Part shown: positions 18,954 through 28,036 of the stretch, in pieces
Position numbering within the stretch: position 1 is the first letter of the stretch
How the letters are laid out: each line of letters starts with the position of its first letter
The notes under the pieces: model-generated
What the model saw: the letters and a program-made list of their open reading frames with translations, nothing else
Told to the model about the DNA's origin: nothing
The model's database searches: none
NCBI RefSeq assembly: GCF_022436705.1
Contig: NZ_JAKUHT010000020.1
Span: 95,694 to 159,693 of the forward strand
Length of the DNA stretch: 64,000 bases
Reading direction: 5' to 3'
From: Nocardioides sp. CFH 31398
GTDB lineage: Bacteria > Actinomycetota > Actinomycetes > Propionibacteriales > Nocardioidaceae
Program-made: the position numbers and the translations under genes

Positions 18954-19769
18954 GTGAGCAGCGACACACCCGCCCCCGAGCCCCTCGTCCGCGTCAGCCA
19001 CCGCCCCGCCGCGGAGCTCGCCCCCGAGGGCCAGCACCGCATGCCGGACGACGTCCGGCTCGCGGTGGTCACGCTCGACTCCCCGCACAACCGCAACGCC
19101 CTGTCCCGACGCCTGGTCGCCGAGCTGCTGACCGCGCTCGACGAGGCCGACCGCGACCCCTCGGTACGGGCGGTGCTGCTGCGCGCCACCGGGAAGGTCT
19201 TCTGCTCCGGCGCCGACCTGTCGGAGGCCGTCGAGGGCGGGATGGAGCAGGGCGCACGCGGGATGGTGGACATGCAGCGGGCCGTGCTGGCGATGGAGAC
19301 CCCGGTGGTCGCGGCGGTCCAGGGCCCGGTCCGTGCGGGCGGCATCGGTCTCGTCGGGGCCTGCGACGTCGCGATCGCCTCCCGGGCCGCGACCTTCGCG
19401 CTGACGGAGGTCCGCCTCGGTCTCGCGCCCGCCGTGATCTCGCTGGTCCTGCTGCACCGGATGACACCGCGGGGCGCCCAGCGGACCTTCCTCGACGGCG
19501 AGGTGTTCGACGGCGACGCGGCCGCGGCGTACGGCCTAGTGACGGAGTCGGTCGGGGCCGACGAGCTCGACGCGGCGGCCGACCGGGTGTGCGCCGCGCT
19601 CCTCGTCGGCAGCGCGCAGGGCCAGCGGGAGACCAAGCTGCTGCTCAACCGCGAGGTGCTCGCCGACCTCGACGCGCGCCGCGAGGAGGTGGCCGCGACC
19701 TCCGCACGGCTCTTCGGCTCGGAGGAGGCGAGGGAGGCGATGGGGGCGTTCCTGCGGCGGAAGGGCTAG
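18954..19769 (+). CDS. Enoyl-CoA hydratase/isomerase family protein
   Basis: A 271-residue crotonase-family protein: SPHNRNALS at about residues 40-48, GKVFCSGADLSE forming the oxyanion-hole loop, and VRAGGIGLVGACD. Position-specific catalytic glutamates are not clearly both present (EVRLGLAPA carries one), so hydratase activity is likely but not certain. GTG 18954 follows AGGA with an eight-base spacer; ATG 18945 is an alternative. Divergent from the oxidoreductase. Confidence 0.85.
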   Translation: MSSDTPAPEPLVRVSHRPAAELAPEGQHRMPDDVRLAVVTLDSPHNRNALSRRLVAELLTALDEADRDPSVRAVLLRATGKVFCSGADLSEAVEGGMEQGARGMVDMQRAVLAMETPVVAAVQGPVRAGGIGLVGACDVAIASRAATFALTEVRLGLAPAVISLVLLHRMTPRGAQRTFLDGEVFDGDAAAAYGLVTESVGADELDAAADRVCAALLVGSAQGQRETKLLLNREVLADLDARREEVAATSARLFGSEEAREAMGAFLRRKG

Positions 19770-19815
19770 AGTTCTCCGTCCGTTCTTTTCTGTGGGGACA
19801 CCCCATGGAGGTGCA

Positions 19816-22017
19816 GTGTCGGAGGATCTGGCGGCCGCCGAGGTCGCCGCTGAGCAAGCGTTCGTCGACCGGGTGCACACCCGGTTGGAGGAGTCCGCCC
19901 GAGCCGCGCGCGAGCTCGCGCGGGAGGGCCACGACCGTGGCCGGCTGGGCCACGAGGGTGGCCTGGTGGAGCGGGACGCGATGGTGCACCACGCGGCGCG
20001 CCGCATCGCGGAGCTGGACGCCGCCCACGAGGGCCTGGTGTTCGGTCGGCTCGACCTGAGGGCGGACACGCCCGCGGGCGAGGGCGGCCCGCGGTACGTC
20101 GGCCGGATCGGCCTGCGCGACGAGCACCGCGACTCGCTGCTCGTCGACTGGCGCGCCCCCGCGGCCGCCGTGTTCTACCAGGCCACGGCCGCCGAGCCGG
20201 CCGGCGTCGTCCGCCGCCGGGTGCTGCGCAGCTCCGGTCGCACCGTGGAGGGCGTCGAGGACGAGCTCCTCGACCCGACCGCCCCGGGCGCCGAGGAGCT
20301 GCCGGTCATGGGCGAGGGCGCCCTGATGGCGCAGCTGTCCCGCGCCCGCGACCGCTCCATGCACTCGATCGTCGCGACGATCCAGGCCGAGCAGGACCGC
20401 GCGATCCGCGCGCCCGTCAAGGGCGTCGTGTCGATCTCGGGCGGCCCCGGCACCGGCAAGACGGTCGTGGCGCTGCACCGCGCGGCGTACCTGCTCTACT
20501 CCGACCGGCGCCGCTACGAGACCGGCGGCGTGCTCGTCGTCGGCCCCTCGGGCGTGTTCATGCGCTACATCGAGCGGGTGCTGCCGAGCCTCGGCGAGAC
20601 CGCCGTGGCGCTGCGCTCGCTCGGCGAGGTCGTGGACGGCGTCCGCGCCGAGCGCCACGACGAGCCGACCGTCGCGGAGGTCAAGGGGTCCGCGCGGATG
20701 GCCGACGTCCTCGTGCGGCTGTCGCGGCGCCAGGCGCCCGGCAGCCCCGGGGAGTTCTCGGTCTACTACTACGACAACCGCCTGCGGCTCGACCGCGGCA
20801 CGTTGGGCCGGGTCCGCCGCCAGCTCATGGGGCAGGGCCGCCGCAACCGCCAGCTCTCCCGCGTGGCGGGGGCACTCATCGAGGCGCTGTGGCGCCAGGT
20901 CCGCAGCGACCGGGGCCGCGAGCGCGGACGCCCGCAGTTCGTCGACGACATGCTGTCGAACGACGCCTTCGTCGACTTCGCCGCGGCCTGGTGGCCGCCG
21001 TTGTCGGCGCACGACGTCCTCGGCTGGCTGCGCGACCCCGACCTCCTCGCCTCGGTCGCGAACGGGACGTTGTCCGACGAGGAGCAGCGCCTGCTGGAGA
21101 AGTCGTGGTCGTCGCCCGGCACGTCCGGGACGGGCATGAGCATCGAGGACGTCCCGCTGCTCGACGAGCTGCGCTACGCCCTCGGCGACGTGCCCGCACC
21201 CGCGGACGAGGCCGACGACCTGCTCACCGCCGCGGAGGGCGGCATCGACCTGGCCGAGCTGACGACGGCGTCGGACCGCGAGTACGCCCCGTCGGGCCGG
21301 GCCTGGTCACCCCCGACCGGCTCGATCGAGGACGACGCGTTCGCGCACGTGCTCGTCGACGAGGCGCAGGACCTCTCCCCGATGCAGTGGCGCATGGTCG
21401 GACGCCGCGGCCGCACCGCGACCTGGACCGTCGTCGGCGACCCCGCCCAGTCGTCGTGGCCCGTCCCGGCCGAGGCGGACGCCGCGCGCGCCGCCGCGCT
21501 GGAGAAGAAGGTCGTCCACTCCTTCCACCTCTCGACGAACTACCGGAACTCCGCCGAGATCTACGCCCACGCCGCGGCGTACGCCGAGCGGGTGGGTCTG
21601 GACGCCGACCTGCCGACCGCCGTCCGCTCGACCGGGGTCGACCCCGTGGTGCTGACGGGCGTCGACGACCTGCAGGCGACCACCCGGAGCGTCGTCGCCG
21701 ACCTCGCCGCGCGCGTCGACGGCACCGTCGGGATCGTCGTCCCCTCCGCCCGGCACTCCGACGTCAACCGCTGGCTGGCCGGCTGGACCGAGCTCGCCGA
21801 CGACGCCCCCGGCGCCCGGCAGGCCGCCGAGACGGGACGCACGTCGTCGGAGGACCGGGTGGCCGTGCTCACCGGCCTCGAGACGAAGGGCCTGGAGTTC
21901 GACGCCATCGCCGTCGTCGCCCCCGACGAGATCGAGGCGGAGTCGGCGACTGGCCGCGCGACGCTGTACGTCGTCCTCACCCGCGCCACGCAGCTGCTGA
22001 CGACGATCTCGGGCTGA
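19816..22017 (+). CDS. helD: HelD/HelR-like RNA polymerase-associated ATPase
   Basis: A 733-residue superfamily I helicase-like ATPase. The N-terminal coiled-coil region (about 1-75) is rich in Ala/Glu/Arg as in actinobacterial HelD. Walker A is GGPGTGKT with Lys215; VLVDEAQDLSPMQW is the Walker B/motif II; YVVLTRATQ near the end is motif VI. HelD proteins bind core RNA polymerase and release stalled or rifamycin-bound complexes. GTG 19816 has GGAGGT close upstream. A TAGAGT hexamer at 19767-19772, overlapping the hydratase stop, could be its -10. It meets the TrmO gene head to head with a three-base gap. Confidence 0.87.
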   Translation: MSEDLAAAEVAAEQAFVDRVHTRLEESARAARELAREGHDRGRLGHEGGLVERDAMVHHAARRIAELDAAHEGLVFGRLDLRADTPAGEGGPRYVGRIGLRDEHRDSLLVDWRAPAAAVFYQATAAEPAGVVRRRVLRSSGRTVEGVEDELLDPTAPGAEELPVMGEGALMAQLSRARDRSMHSIVATIQAEQDRAIRAPVKGVVSISGGPGTGKTVVALHRAAYLLYSDRRRYETGGVLVVGPSGVFMRYIERVLPSLGETAVALRSLGEVVDGVRAERHDEPTVAEVKGSARMADVLVRLSRRQAPGSPGEFSVYYYDNRLRLDRGTLGRVRRQLMGQGRRNRQLSRVAGALIEALWRQVRSDRGRERGRPQFVDDMLSNDAFVDFAAAWWPPLSAHDVLGWLRDPDLLASVANGTLSDEEQRLLEKSWSSPGTSGTGMSIEDVPLLDELRYALGDVPAPADEADDLLTAAEGGIDLAELTTASDREYAPSGRAWSPPTGSIEDDAFAHVLVDEAQDLSPMQWRMVGRRGRTATWTVVGDPAQSSWPVPAEADAARAAALEKKVVHSFHLSTNYRNSAEIYAHAAAYAERVGLDADLPTAVRSTGVDPVVLTGVDDLQATTRSVVADLAARVDGTVGIVVPSARHSDVNRWLAGWTELADDAPGARQAAETGRTSSEDRVAVLTGLETKGLEFDAIAVVAPDEIEAESATGRATLYVVLTRATQLLTTISG

Positions 22018-22020
22018 GCC

Positions 22021-22542
22021 TCAGGGTCGCCGCCCGCGCAGCGACGCGGGCGTCGCGGCCTCCGGCACCTCGACCTCGTCGAACCACCCGGCCCGGACCG
22101 GGCCGCGCGGGACGTCAGCGTCCGGGAAGAACGGCTTGAGGTCCAGCAGCGGCGTGCCGTCGAGCACGTCGACCCCGCGGAACCGGACCCGCGTGCCCTC
22201 GACGGCCACGACCTCGACGAGGCTGAGCCCGATCGGGCTGGGTCGCCGCGGGCCGCGCATGGCGAAGACGCCCATCGCCTCGCCGTCCGGGCGCAGGAAC
22301 GGGCGCTGGCGCAGCGCCTCGGGCGTCGGCGGGCACGGATCGGCCTCGTGCAGCCAGGTCAGCAGCCAGGCGTGGGTGAACCCCTCCAGGCCCTCCAGCC
22401 CCGCGGCGTACGCCGGGTCGAGCTCGACGCTGCCCTCCTCGCCCAGGTTGGCGTGGGCCTGGACGGGGGTGTCGGCCTTCGCCGTCCGGGCGGTCCGCAG
22501 CACCCCGATGACGGTCGGGCCGAACGACGCGGGCTGGGTCAC
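22021..22542 (-). CDS. trmO: tRNA (N6-threonylcarbamoyladenosine37) methyltransferase, TrmO/TsaA-like
   Basis: A 173-residue protein of the TsaA/YaeB (TrmO) family, which N6-methylates t6A37 in some tRNAs with SAM. Visible family tracts are GLEGFTHAWLLTWLH, GVFAMRGPRRPSPIGLS and GVDVLDGTPLLDLKPFFP. It starts nine bases after the Fae-like gene stop on the same strand, so may be cotranscribed with it; the functional link is unclear. Confidence 0.85.
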   Translation of the reverse strand: MTQPASFGPTVIGVLRTARTAKADTPVQAHANLGEEGSVELDPAYAAGLEGLEGFTHAWLLTWLHEADPCPPTPEALRQRPFLRPDGEAMGVFAMRGPRRPSPIGLSLVEVVAVEGTRVRFRGVDVLDGTPLLDLKPFFPDADVPRGPVRAGWFDEVEVPEAATPASLRGRRP

Positions 22543-22551
22543 GCGCCCACG

Positions 22552-23088
22552 TTAGGCGCCCCCGTAGAAGGGGTGGGTGACCTCGTCGCGGCGGCGGACG
22601 AGGTCGAGGGCCGCCGCGGGGGAGCGGCCCTCGACGCACTCGGCGAGGGCGCGGGACGCCGCGGTGCGCGCGTTGTCGCGCACGGCGGTCTCGTCGCTCG
22701 CGGCCGGGTCGATCCAGAGGGAGACCAGGACGAGGGTCTCCTGGTCGGCGGCGAACCCGCCGGCGGCGACCGTGTCGAGGACCGCCCGGCTGATGCCGAC
22801 CTGGGCCGCGCCGGCGACCAGGGTGGCGCCGAGGTCGCCCGCCGGCTCGGTCTTGGTGAGGATGACCGTCGGCGGGTTGAGGGTCTCGTACGACGCCTGG
22901 TCGGGCCCGAGCGAGGCCAGGATCGGCGTGAAGCCGGGGCTGGGCGAGGTGAACGCCGTGGTGATCGTCGCGGCGGTCGCGCTGCCGCGCCGGGCGAGGA
23001 GCACGTTGACGTGCACGCCGTCCGGCGCCGAGCCGCCCCACCCCTGGGCGAGCCGGCCGTCGAGGTCGGCCTGCGGGACCAGGCTCAT
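22552..23088 (-). CDS. Formaldehyde-activating-enzyme (Fae)-like protein
   Basis: A 178-residue homologue of Fae, the enzyme that joins formaldehyde to tetrahydromethanopterin. It shares HVNVLLARRGS (with a His at the position of the Methylobacterium active-site His), FTSPSPGFTPILASL, PPTVILTKTE and the C-terminal THPF motif. It overlaps the upstream zinc dehydrogenase gene by ATGA. No tetrahydromethanopterin gene is visible, so it may use another carrier or act as a formaldehyde sensor or scavenger; that is inference. Confidence 0.8.
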   Translation of the reverse strand: MSLVPQADLDGRLAQGWGGSAPDGVHVNVLLARRGSATAATITTAFTSPSPGFTPILASLGPDQASYETLNPPTVILTKTEPAGDLGATLVAGAAQVGISRAVLDTVAAGGFAADQETLVLVSLWIDPAASDETAVRDNARTAASRALAECVEGRSPAAALDLVRRRDEVTHPFYGGA

Positions 23089-24266
23089 GCGCCGACGAGC
23101 ACGGGCTGCGGGACGGCGAGGTCGGCCGGCGCCTCGACGGGCAGCGGGCCCGCGAGCTCGGGGTCGAGGACCAGGACGCCCTTGCCGAGGGTCCCGGCGC
23201 GGAGCTCGTCGAAGGCGGTGTCGACCTCGTCGAGGCGGAACGCCTTGGTGATCATCCGGTCCAGTGGCAGCAGCCCGCCCATGTACAGGTCGAGCACCGC
23301 GGGGATGTCGAGGCCGGGGCGGGAGGAGCCGTAGAGGCTGCCGACGACGGTCTTCTCCGAGCGGACGAGGTTCGCGCCGGGCAGGACCGGGTCGACCCCG
23401 GGCGCGGGGACGCCCACGCAGACGACCGTGCCGCCCGCGACGACGGCGTCGAAGGCCTGGGCGACCACGCCCTGGCTGCCGGTGGCGTCGATGCCGTAGT
23501 CGGCGCCGTCCCCGCCGGTCAGGGCCCGGACCTGCTCGGCCACCACCGGGGACGGCGCGAGCACGTGGGTGGCGCCGAACCCGAGCGCGGCGGTGCGCTT
23601 GGACTCGAGAGGGTCGACCACGATCACCTGGGCGGCGCCCCCCACGCGGGCGGCGACGACGGCGGCGAGCCCGACGCCGCCCCCGCCGAACACCACGACG
23701 GAGCTGCCGGGCGTGACGCGCGCCTGGTTGACGACGGCGCCGTACCCGGTGAGGACGGCGCAGCCGACGATGCTCGCCACCGCGAGCGGCACGTCCGCCG
23801 GGATCGGGACCGCGCTGGCCGCCGGCACGACGGTGTGCGTGGCGAAGGTCGACAGGAACGAGTAGTGGTGCACGGGGCGTCCGGCGGCGTCGTGGAGGCG
23901 CACGCTGCCGTCGAGCATCGTCCCGGCGAGCAGCGCGGGGGCGGCGGCCGTGCACAGGACGGGGCGGCCGCGCTGGCAGTGGCGGCACGCGCCGCAGCTC
24001 GGCATCCACGACAGCGCGACGTGGTCGCCGACGCGGACGTGGGTCACCCCGGCGCCGACGGACTCGACGACGCCGGCCCCCTCGTGGCCCAGCACGCTCG
24101 GGGTCGGCGACGGGATGCGGCCCGACCGGGTGTGGGCGTCGGAGGCGCACACCCCGGACGTCGCGAGGCGGACCCGGACCTCCCCGGGGCCGGGGTCGTC
24201 GAGGGTGAGCGTGGTGATCTCGAAGGGCTGTCCCACGCCGGACAGCAGAGCGGCGGTGATCTGCAC
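23085..24266 (-). CDS. Zinc-dependent alcohol dehydrogenase (class III / formaldehyde-dehydrogenase-like)
   Basis: A 393-residue medium-chain dehydrogenase. Catalytic zinc residues sit in SGVCASDAH and LGHEGAG, and structural zinc in CGACRHCQRGRPVLC. The nucleotide loop is VVVFGGGGVGLAA followed by an acidic VVD. The layout matches mycothiol- or NAD-dependent formaldehyde/alcohol dehydrogenases of actinobacteria. Translational coupling to the Fae-like gene points to aldehyde or C1 metabolism. A LysR gene starts 86 bp away on the other strand and probably controls the pair. Confidence 0.87.
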   Translation of the reverse strand: MQITAALLSGVGQPFEITTLTLDDPGPGEVRVRLATSGVCASDAHTRSGRIPSPTPSVLGHEGAGVVESVGAGVTHVRVGDHVALSWMPSCGACRHCQRGRPVLCTAAAPALLAGTMLDGSVRLHDAAGRPVHHYSFLSTFATHTVVPAASAVPIPADVPLAVASIVGCAVLTGYGAVVNQARVTPGSSVVVFGGGGVGLAAVVAARVGGAAQVIVVDPLESKRTAALGFGATHVLAPSPVVAEQVRALTGGDGADYGIDATGSQGVVAQAFDAVVAGGTVVCVGVPAPGVDPVLPGANLVRSEKTVVGSLYGSSRPGLDIPAVLDLYMGGLLPLDRMITKAFRLDEVDTAFDELRAGTLGKGVLVLDPELAGPLPVEAPADLAVPQPVLVGA

Positions 24267-24324
24267 GGCATCAGCCTGAAGCCTGACCTGGCTCAGCGAA
24301 AGCGAGTTGTCGTGACGCTGTGGT

Positions 24325-24345
24325 TCAGCGCGGCTGATCTAGGCT
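24325..24345 (+). promoter_or_regulatory. Leaderless promoter and dyad before the LysR gene
   Basis: TAGGCT (24340-24345) lies seven bases before GTG 24353, so transcription could start on the start codon. Just upstream, TCAGC-GCG-GCTGA (24325-24337) is a perfect dyad covering the region above the -10, a candidate autoregulatory site. Confidence 0.5.
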
Positions 24346-24352
24346 TGCGATC

Positions 24353-25291
24353 GTGCCGATGGACCCGAACCGCCTGCTCGTCCTGCGTGCCGTGGCCCGG
24401 ACCGGTGGCGTGAAGACGGCCGCCCGCGCGCTGCACCTGACGCCGTCCGGGGTGTCGCAGCACCTGTCGAAGCTGGAGGCCGAGGCCGGCGTCCCGCTCG
24501 TGGACCGCAGTCGACGCGGGGGAGGTCGGTCCCTCGTGCTGACCCCGGCCGGGCGACGGCTCGCCGACCGGGCCGAGCAGCTCGCGGCTGCCCTGGCGAG
24601 CGCGGAGCGCGAGGTCGACCTGCACAAGGAGCAGCGAGGCGGCACGGTCCGCATCGGCGGCTTCGCCAGCGTGCTGAACCAGGTCGTGGCCAACGCGGTG
24701 GTGTCGCTGTCGTTCACCGACCCCGAGATCGACCCCCGGATCTTCGAGGTGGGCGAGGAGGAGGGCCTGGCGCACCTCGCCGAGGCCGGGCTCGACCTGC
24801 TCCTCAGCGAGCGTCCCGGCCCCGACGACCCGCCGCGACCGCGGACCCTCGTGGAGACCGACCTGGTGCGGGACCCCTTCCGCATCGTCGTCCCCGCGTC
24901 GTGGCCGACCGACGTCGCGGCGGAGGACATCCTGCGCGGGCCCTGGGTGCTCTCGTCGGGGCGCAGCGCGTCACGGGAGGCGCTCGAGCGGGTGGCCACC
25001 GACCACACTGTCTCGTTGGACGTGCGCCACGGCGCGGTTCAGGCCGGCACGATGCTGGCGCTCGTGGCCGCGGGCCTGGGTGCGGGGATCATCCCGCAGC
25101 TCACGCTGACCCACCTCGAGCGCGGCCAGGTACGGGTGCACCCCGGCCCGCTCGACCCCGGGAGCCGCACCATCACGGTGCTCCATCACCGCGACCGGTC
25201 GACGGCCGCCACCGAGCGGGTGCTCGACGAGCTGCGGCGTCAGGCCGCGGCCGAGGAGCAGGTCATCCACGCCGGGACGCCGACGGAGTAG
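24353..25291 (+). CDS. LysR-family regulator
   Basis: A 312-residue LysR protein with an N-terminal winged helix-turn-helix (about residues 6-65, TAARALHLTPSGVSQHLSKLE) and a periplasmic-binding-like effector domain. It is divergent from the zinc dehydrogenase/Fae-like operon and probably senses a related metabolite. GTG 24353 fits a leaderless transcript; ATG 24359 is a possible alternative. The 3' end overlaps the XRE gene on the other strand by 29 bp. Confidence 0.88.
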   Translation: MPMDPNRLLVLRAVARTGGVKTAARALHLTPSGVSQHLSKLEAEAGVPLVDRSRRGGGRSLVLTPAGRRLADRAEQLAAALASAEREVDLHKEQRGGTVRIGGFASVLNQVVANAVVSLSFTDPEIDPRIFEVGEEEGLAHLAEAGLDLLLSERPGPDDPPRPRTLVETDLVRDPFRIVVPASWPTDVAAEDILRGPWVLSSGRSASREALERVATDHTVSLDVRHGAVQAGTMLALVAAGLGAGIIPQLTLTHLERGQVRVHPGPLDPGSRTITVLHHRDRSTAATERVLDELRRQAAAEEQVIHAGTPTE

Positions 25292-25514
25292 CGGCCCCGA
25301 CCGGGACGTCGTCCGGCTCCCACCGGAGCAGGTCGCCGGGCTGGCAGTCGAGCACCTCGCAGATGGCCTCGAGGGTGGCGAAGCGAACCGCCCTGGCCCG
25401 CCCGTTCTTCAGGACGGCGAGGTTCGCGGGGGTGATCCCGACCCGCTCCGCGAGCGTCCCGACCGCCATCTTGCGGCGGGCGAGCATGACGTCGATGTCG
25501 ACGACGATGGGCAC
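25263..25514 (-). CDS. Small XRE-family regulator (YozG-like)
   Basis: 83 residues with a helix-turn-helix MAVGTLAERVGITPANLAVLKN-like region (about 15-37) and the C-terminal hallmark LDCQPGDLLRWE. Such proteins are encoded with DUF2975 membrane proteins, as here: the GTG at 25514 overlaps the DUF2975 stop by one base. A 9-bp dyad upstream of the operon is its likely binding site. Confidence 0.88.
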   Translation of the reverse strand: MPIVVDIDVMLARRKMAVGTLAERVGITPANLAVLKNGRARAVRFATLEAICEVLDCQPGDLLRWEPDDVPVGAATPSASRRG

Positions 25515-26023
25515 TAGATGACCCCGTCCAGCTCGGCCTGGAGCGCCCGCGTCTCGGCGTCGCGGGCCACGGCCTGCGCGAGCAGCAGCCGCTGCGCCAG
25601 GACGACCAGCGCGACCCCCGCCAGGACGACCGAGGCGCCCAGCGCCAGCCCGACGACACCGGGGGCGACGGCGTCCCCGGGCTGCGTGCGGTTGCTGACG
25701 ACCGCCACGACCGGCAGGACCGTCACGAGCACCGCCAGGACGGCGATCGCCCCGACCACCCGGTCGACGTGCCGCAGGGCCGCGGCGGTGAAGACCGTGC
25801 CGCGGCGGACCATCGTCAGCAGCCGCCACACGCACACGCCCACGACCTGCAGGCACACGACGGCGAGGAAGAGGGTCGGCAGGACGACCAGTCCCTGCCA
25901 GGCGAGCGGGCCGTCGACGAGGAGGAGGGTCAGCCCGAGGACCGTCCCGCCCTGGGCCACCACCGAGCCCGCGAGGCACACCCCGACCACGACCCTGAGG
26001 GCCAGCGTCACGCGTCCGAGCAT
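25514..26023 (-). CDS. DUF2975 membrane protein
   Basis: A 169-residue protein with four hydrophobic segments (about 5-35, 43-69, 88-110, 123-146), as in DUF2975. Its function is not established; it is nearly always paired with a YozG-type XRE regulator, here immediately downstream and overlapping. ATG 26023 lies 24 bases past an inverted repeat that could govern the pair. Confidence 0.82.
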   Translation of the reverse strand: MLGRVTLALRVVVGVCLAGSVVAQGGTVLGLTLLLVDGPLAWQGLVVLPTLFLAVVCLQVVGVCVWRLLTMVRRGTVFTAAALRHVDRVVGAIAVLAVLVTVLPVVAVVSNRTQPGDAVAPGVVGLALGASVVLAGVALVVLAQRLLLAQAVARDAETRALQAELDGVI

Positions 26024-26047
26024 CCTCGTCCTCCGTCTCTCGATCGG

Positions 26048-26070
26048 TATCTATCGAAAGACGATAGGTA
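26048..26070. promoter_or_regulatory. Inverted-repeat operator candidate for the XRE/DUF2975 operon
   Basis: TATCTATCG-AAAGA-CGATAGGTA: 9-bp arms with one mismatch around a five-base centre, conspicuously AT-rich for this genome. It lies 24 bases upstream of the DUF2975 ATG, and 34 bases before the -10 of the divergent PhzE-like gene, so it could act on both. Confidence 0.6.
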
Positions 26071-26103
26071 GCAACCTGGCGTGGGTCAAGGGCGGGACGG
26101 GCC

Positions 26104-26109
26104 TAGGCT
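26104..26109 (+). promoter_or_regulatory. TAGGCT -10 of the PhzE-like gene
   Basis: TAGGCT is separated by seven bases from ATG 26117, the same geometry as at 24340, implying a leaderless transcript. There is no ribosome binding site. Confidence 0.5.
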
Positions 26110-26116
26110 CGTCGCC

Positions 26117-28036
26117 ATGAGCCAGCACGCCACCGCCCGGGACGCGATCGACGCCGTCCAGGGGCACGAGGCGTGGGCGATCATCCGACGCTCCACCCGC
26201 GCGGGCGACAAGGACACCGTCGGCGTCCTCGGCGGGCGCCGCAGCGAGGTGGCCTCGATCCTCGACATCCCGCTTGAGAACGGCGTCCCGACCGACGGGC
26301 ACATCGCCGACCGGCTCGTCGCCGTCCCGTTCCGCCAGATCGCCGAGCGGGGCTTCGAGGTCAACGACGACGGCACCCCGCTGGTCGTCGTGGACGTCGA
26401 GGTCGAGCAGGAGTTCAGCGTCGAGGACGTCGTCGCCGCGATCGACCCCGTCGAGCTCGCCTTCGACTCCGTCGGCGGCTTCGACGTCGACGACGCGGCG
26501 TACGCCGAGACCGTGCGGCGGATCATCGACGACGAGATCGGCCAGGGCGAGGGCGCGAACCTCGTGATCGGCCGGCACTACCGCGCCCGCGTCGCCGACT
26601 GGGACGCCGCCCGCGCGCTGTCGGTGTTCCGCACGCTGCTCGAGCGGGAGCGCGGCGCGTACTGGACCTTCGTGTTCTTCACCGGCGACCGCTACCTCAT
26701 CGGCGCGAGCCCGGAGCGCCACGTGTCGGTGCACGGCGGCGACGTCCGGATGAACCCGATCAGCGGCACCTTCCGCCTGCCGACCGACGCCGGGCCCGAC
26801 CTGAAGCGGCAGCTCCTCGACTTCCTCGCGGACCCCAAGGAGGTCTACGAGCTCTTCATGGTGGTCGACGAGGAGCTCAAGATGATGTGCGACCTCTGCT
26901 CGTCCGGGGGCCAGGTCCTCGGGCCGTTCCTCAAGCCGATGAGCCGCCTGGTGCACACCGAGTACCTCCTCGCCGGCCGCACCGAGCGCGACCCGCGCGA
27001 GGTCCTGCGCGACACCATGTACGCCGCCACCGTCACCGGCAGCCCCGTCGAGAACGCCTGCCGCCTCATCGCGACCCACGAGACCGAGGGGCGCGGCTAC
27101 TACGGCGCCGCTCTCGCGATCCTCGGGCGCGACGAGCAGGGGGGCGCGGTGCTCGACAGCCCGATCGTCATCCGCACCGCGGACGTCGCCCCCGACGGCA
27201 CCCTGAAGGTCACCGCCGGCGCGACGCTGGTGCGCGACTCCGACCCGGCGTACGAGGTGGCCGAGACGCACGCGAAGGCGTCGGGCATCCTCTCGGCCTT
27301 CGGTCTCGTGCCCTCCGCGCCGCCCAGCGCGGTGGACGTCGCCGAGCTCGTCGCCGACGAGGACGTGCTCGTCGCGCTGAACTCGCGCAACCAGCGGCTG
27401 TCCCGCTTCTGGCTGACCGACCACGCCGCGGACGCCGACGTCCTCACCCCGCCGCTCGCAGGGCTCTCCGCGGTGGTGCTCGACGGCGAGGACGACTTCG
27501 TGAAGATGCTCCGGCACGTGCTGGCGGTGCTCGGGATGACGACGTCCGTGGTGCGCCACGAGGACTACGCGCCTGGCGCCCTCGACGGGGCGGACCTCGT
27601 GGTGGTCGGCCCCGGGCCCGGCGACCCCCGCGACGACGCCGACCCGAAGATGCAGCACCTGCGGGCGGCGGTCGACGAGCTGCTCGCCGCGCAGCGGCCG
27701 TTCCTCGCCGTGTGCCTCGGTCACCAGGCGCTCTGCCACGCGCTCGGGCTCGACCTGGAGTACAAGGACATCGTCTTCCAGGGCACCCAGTCGCCGGTCG
27801 CGCTGGACCGCCGGGTGGAGCGCGTCGGCTTCTACAACACGTTCGTGGCCCGCGTCGGCGACGAGCGGCCGGCGCCCCCGGACGGCGTCCGCGTGGACGC
27901 CGACCCCGCGACCGGCGACGTGCACCGCGTGCGGGGGCCGCACTACGCGGGCATCCAGTTCCACGCGGAGTCGATCCTCACCGAGAACGGCTACCAGCTG
28001 CTCGCGGACCTCGTCGGGGACCTGCTGGACCGGTGA
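26117..28036 (+). CDS. PhzE-like anthranilate/ADIC synthase
   Basis: 639 residues. A chorismate-binding domain (about 1-420) with NPISGTFR, YAATVTGSPVENA and GRGYYGAALAI is followed by a class I glutamine amidotransferase (about 430-639) whose nucleophile is the Cys of AVCLGHQALC and whose triad His is in FHAES. This fused layout is typical of PhzE/SgcD-type enzymes that aminate chorismate to 2-amino-2-desoxyisochorismate, or to anthranilate, in secondary metabolism. No phenazine or enediyne genes surround it. The stop overlaps the GTG of the nucleotidyltransferase gene. Confidence 0.87.
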   Translation: MSQHATARDAIDAVQGHEAWAIIRRSTRAGDKDTVGVLGGRRSEVASILDIPLENGVPTDGHIADRLVAVPFRQIAERGFEVNDDGTPLVVVDVEVEQEFSVEDVVAAIDPVELAFDSVGGFDVDDAAYAETVRRIIDDEIGQGEGANLVIGRHYRARVADWDAARALSVFRTLLERERGAYWTFVFFTGDRYLIGASPERHVSVHGGDVRMNPISGTFRLPTDAGPDLKRQLLDFLADPKEVYELFMVVDEELKMMCDLCSSGGQVLGPFLKPMSRLVHTEYLLAGRTERDPREVLRDTMYAATVTGSPVENACRLIATHETEGRGYYGAALAILGRDEQGGAVLDSPIVIRTADVAPDGTLKVTAGATLVRDSDPAYEVAETHAKASGILSAFGLVPSAPPSAVDVAELVADEDVLVALNSRNQRLSRFWLTDHAADADVLTPPLAGLSAVVLDGEDDFVKMLRHVLAVLGMTTSVVRHEDYAPGALDGADLVVVGPGPGDPRDDADPKMQHLRAAVDELLAAQRPFLAVCLGHQALCHALGLDLEYKDIVFQGTQSPVALDRRVERVGFYNTFVARVGDERPAPPDGVRVDADPATGDVHRVRGPHYAGIQFHAESILTENGYQLLADLVGDLLDR

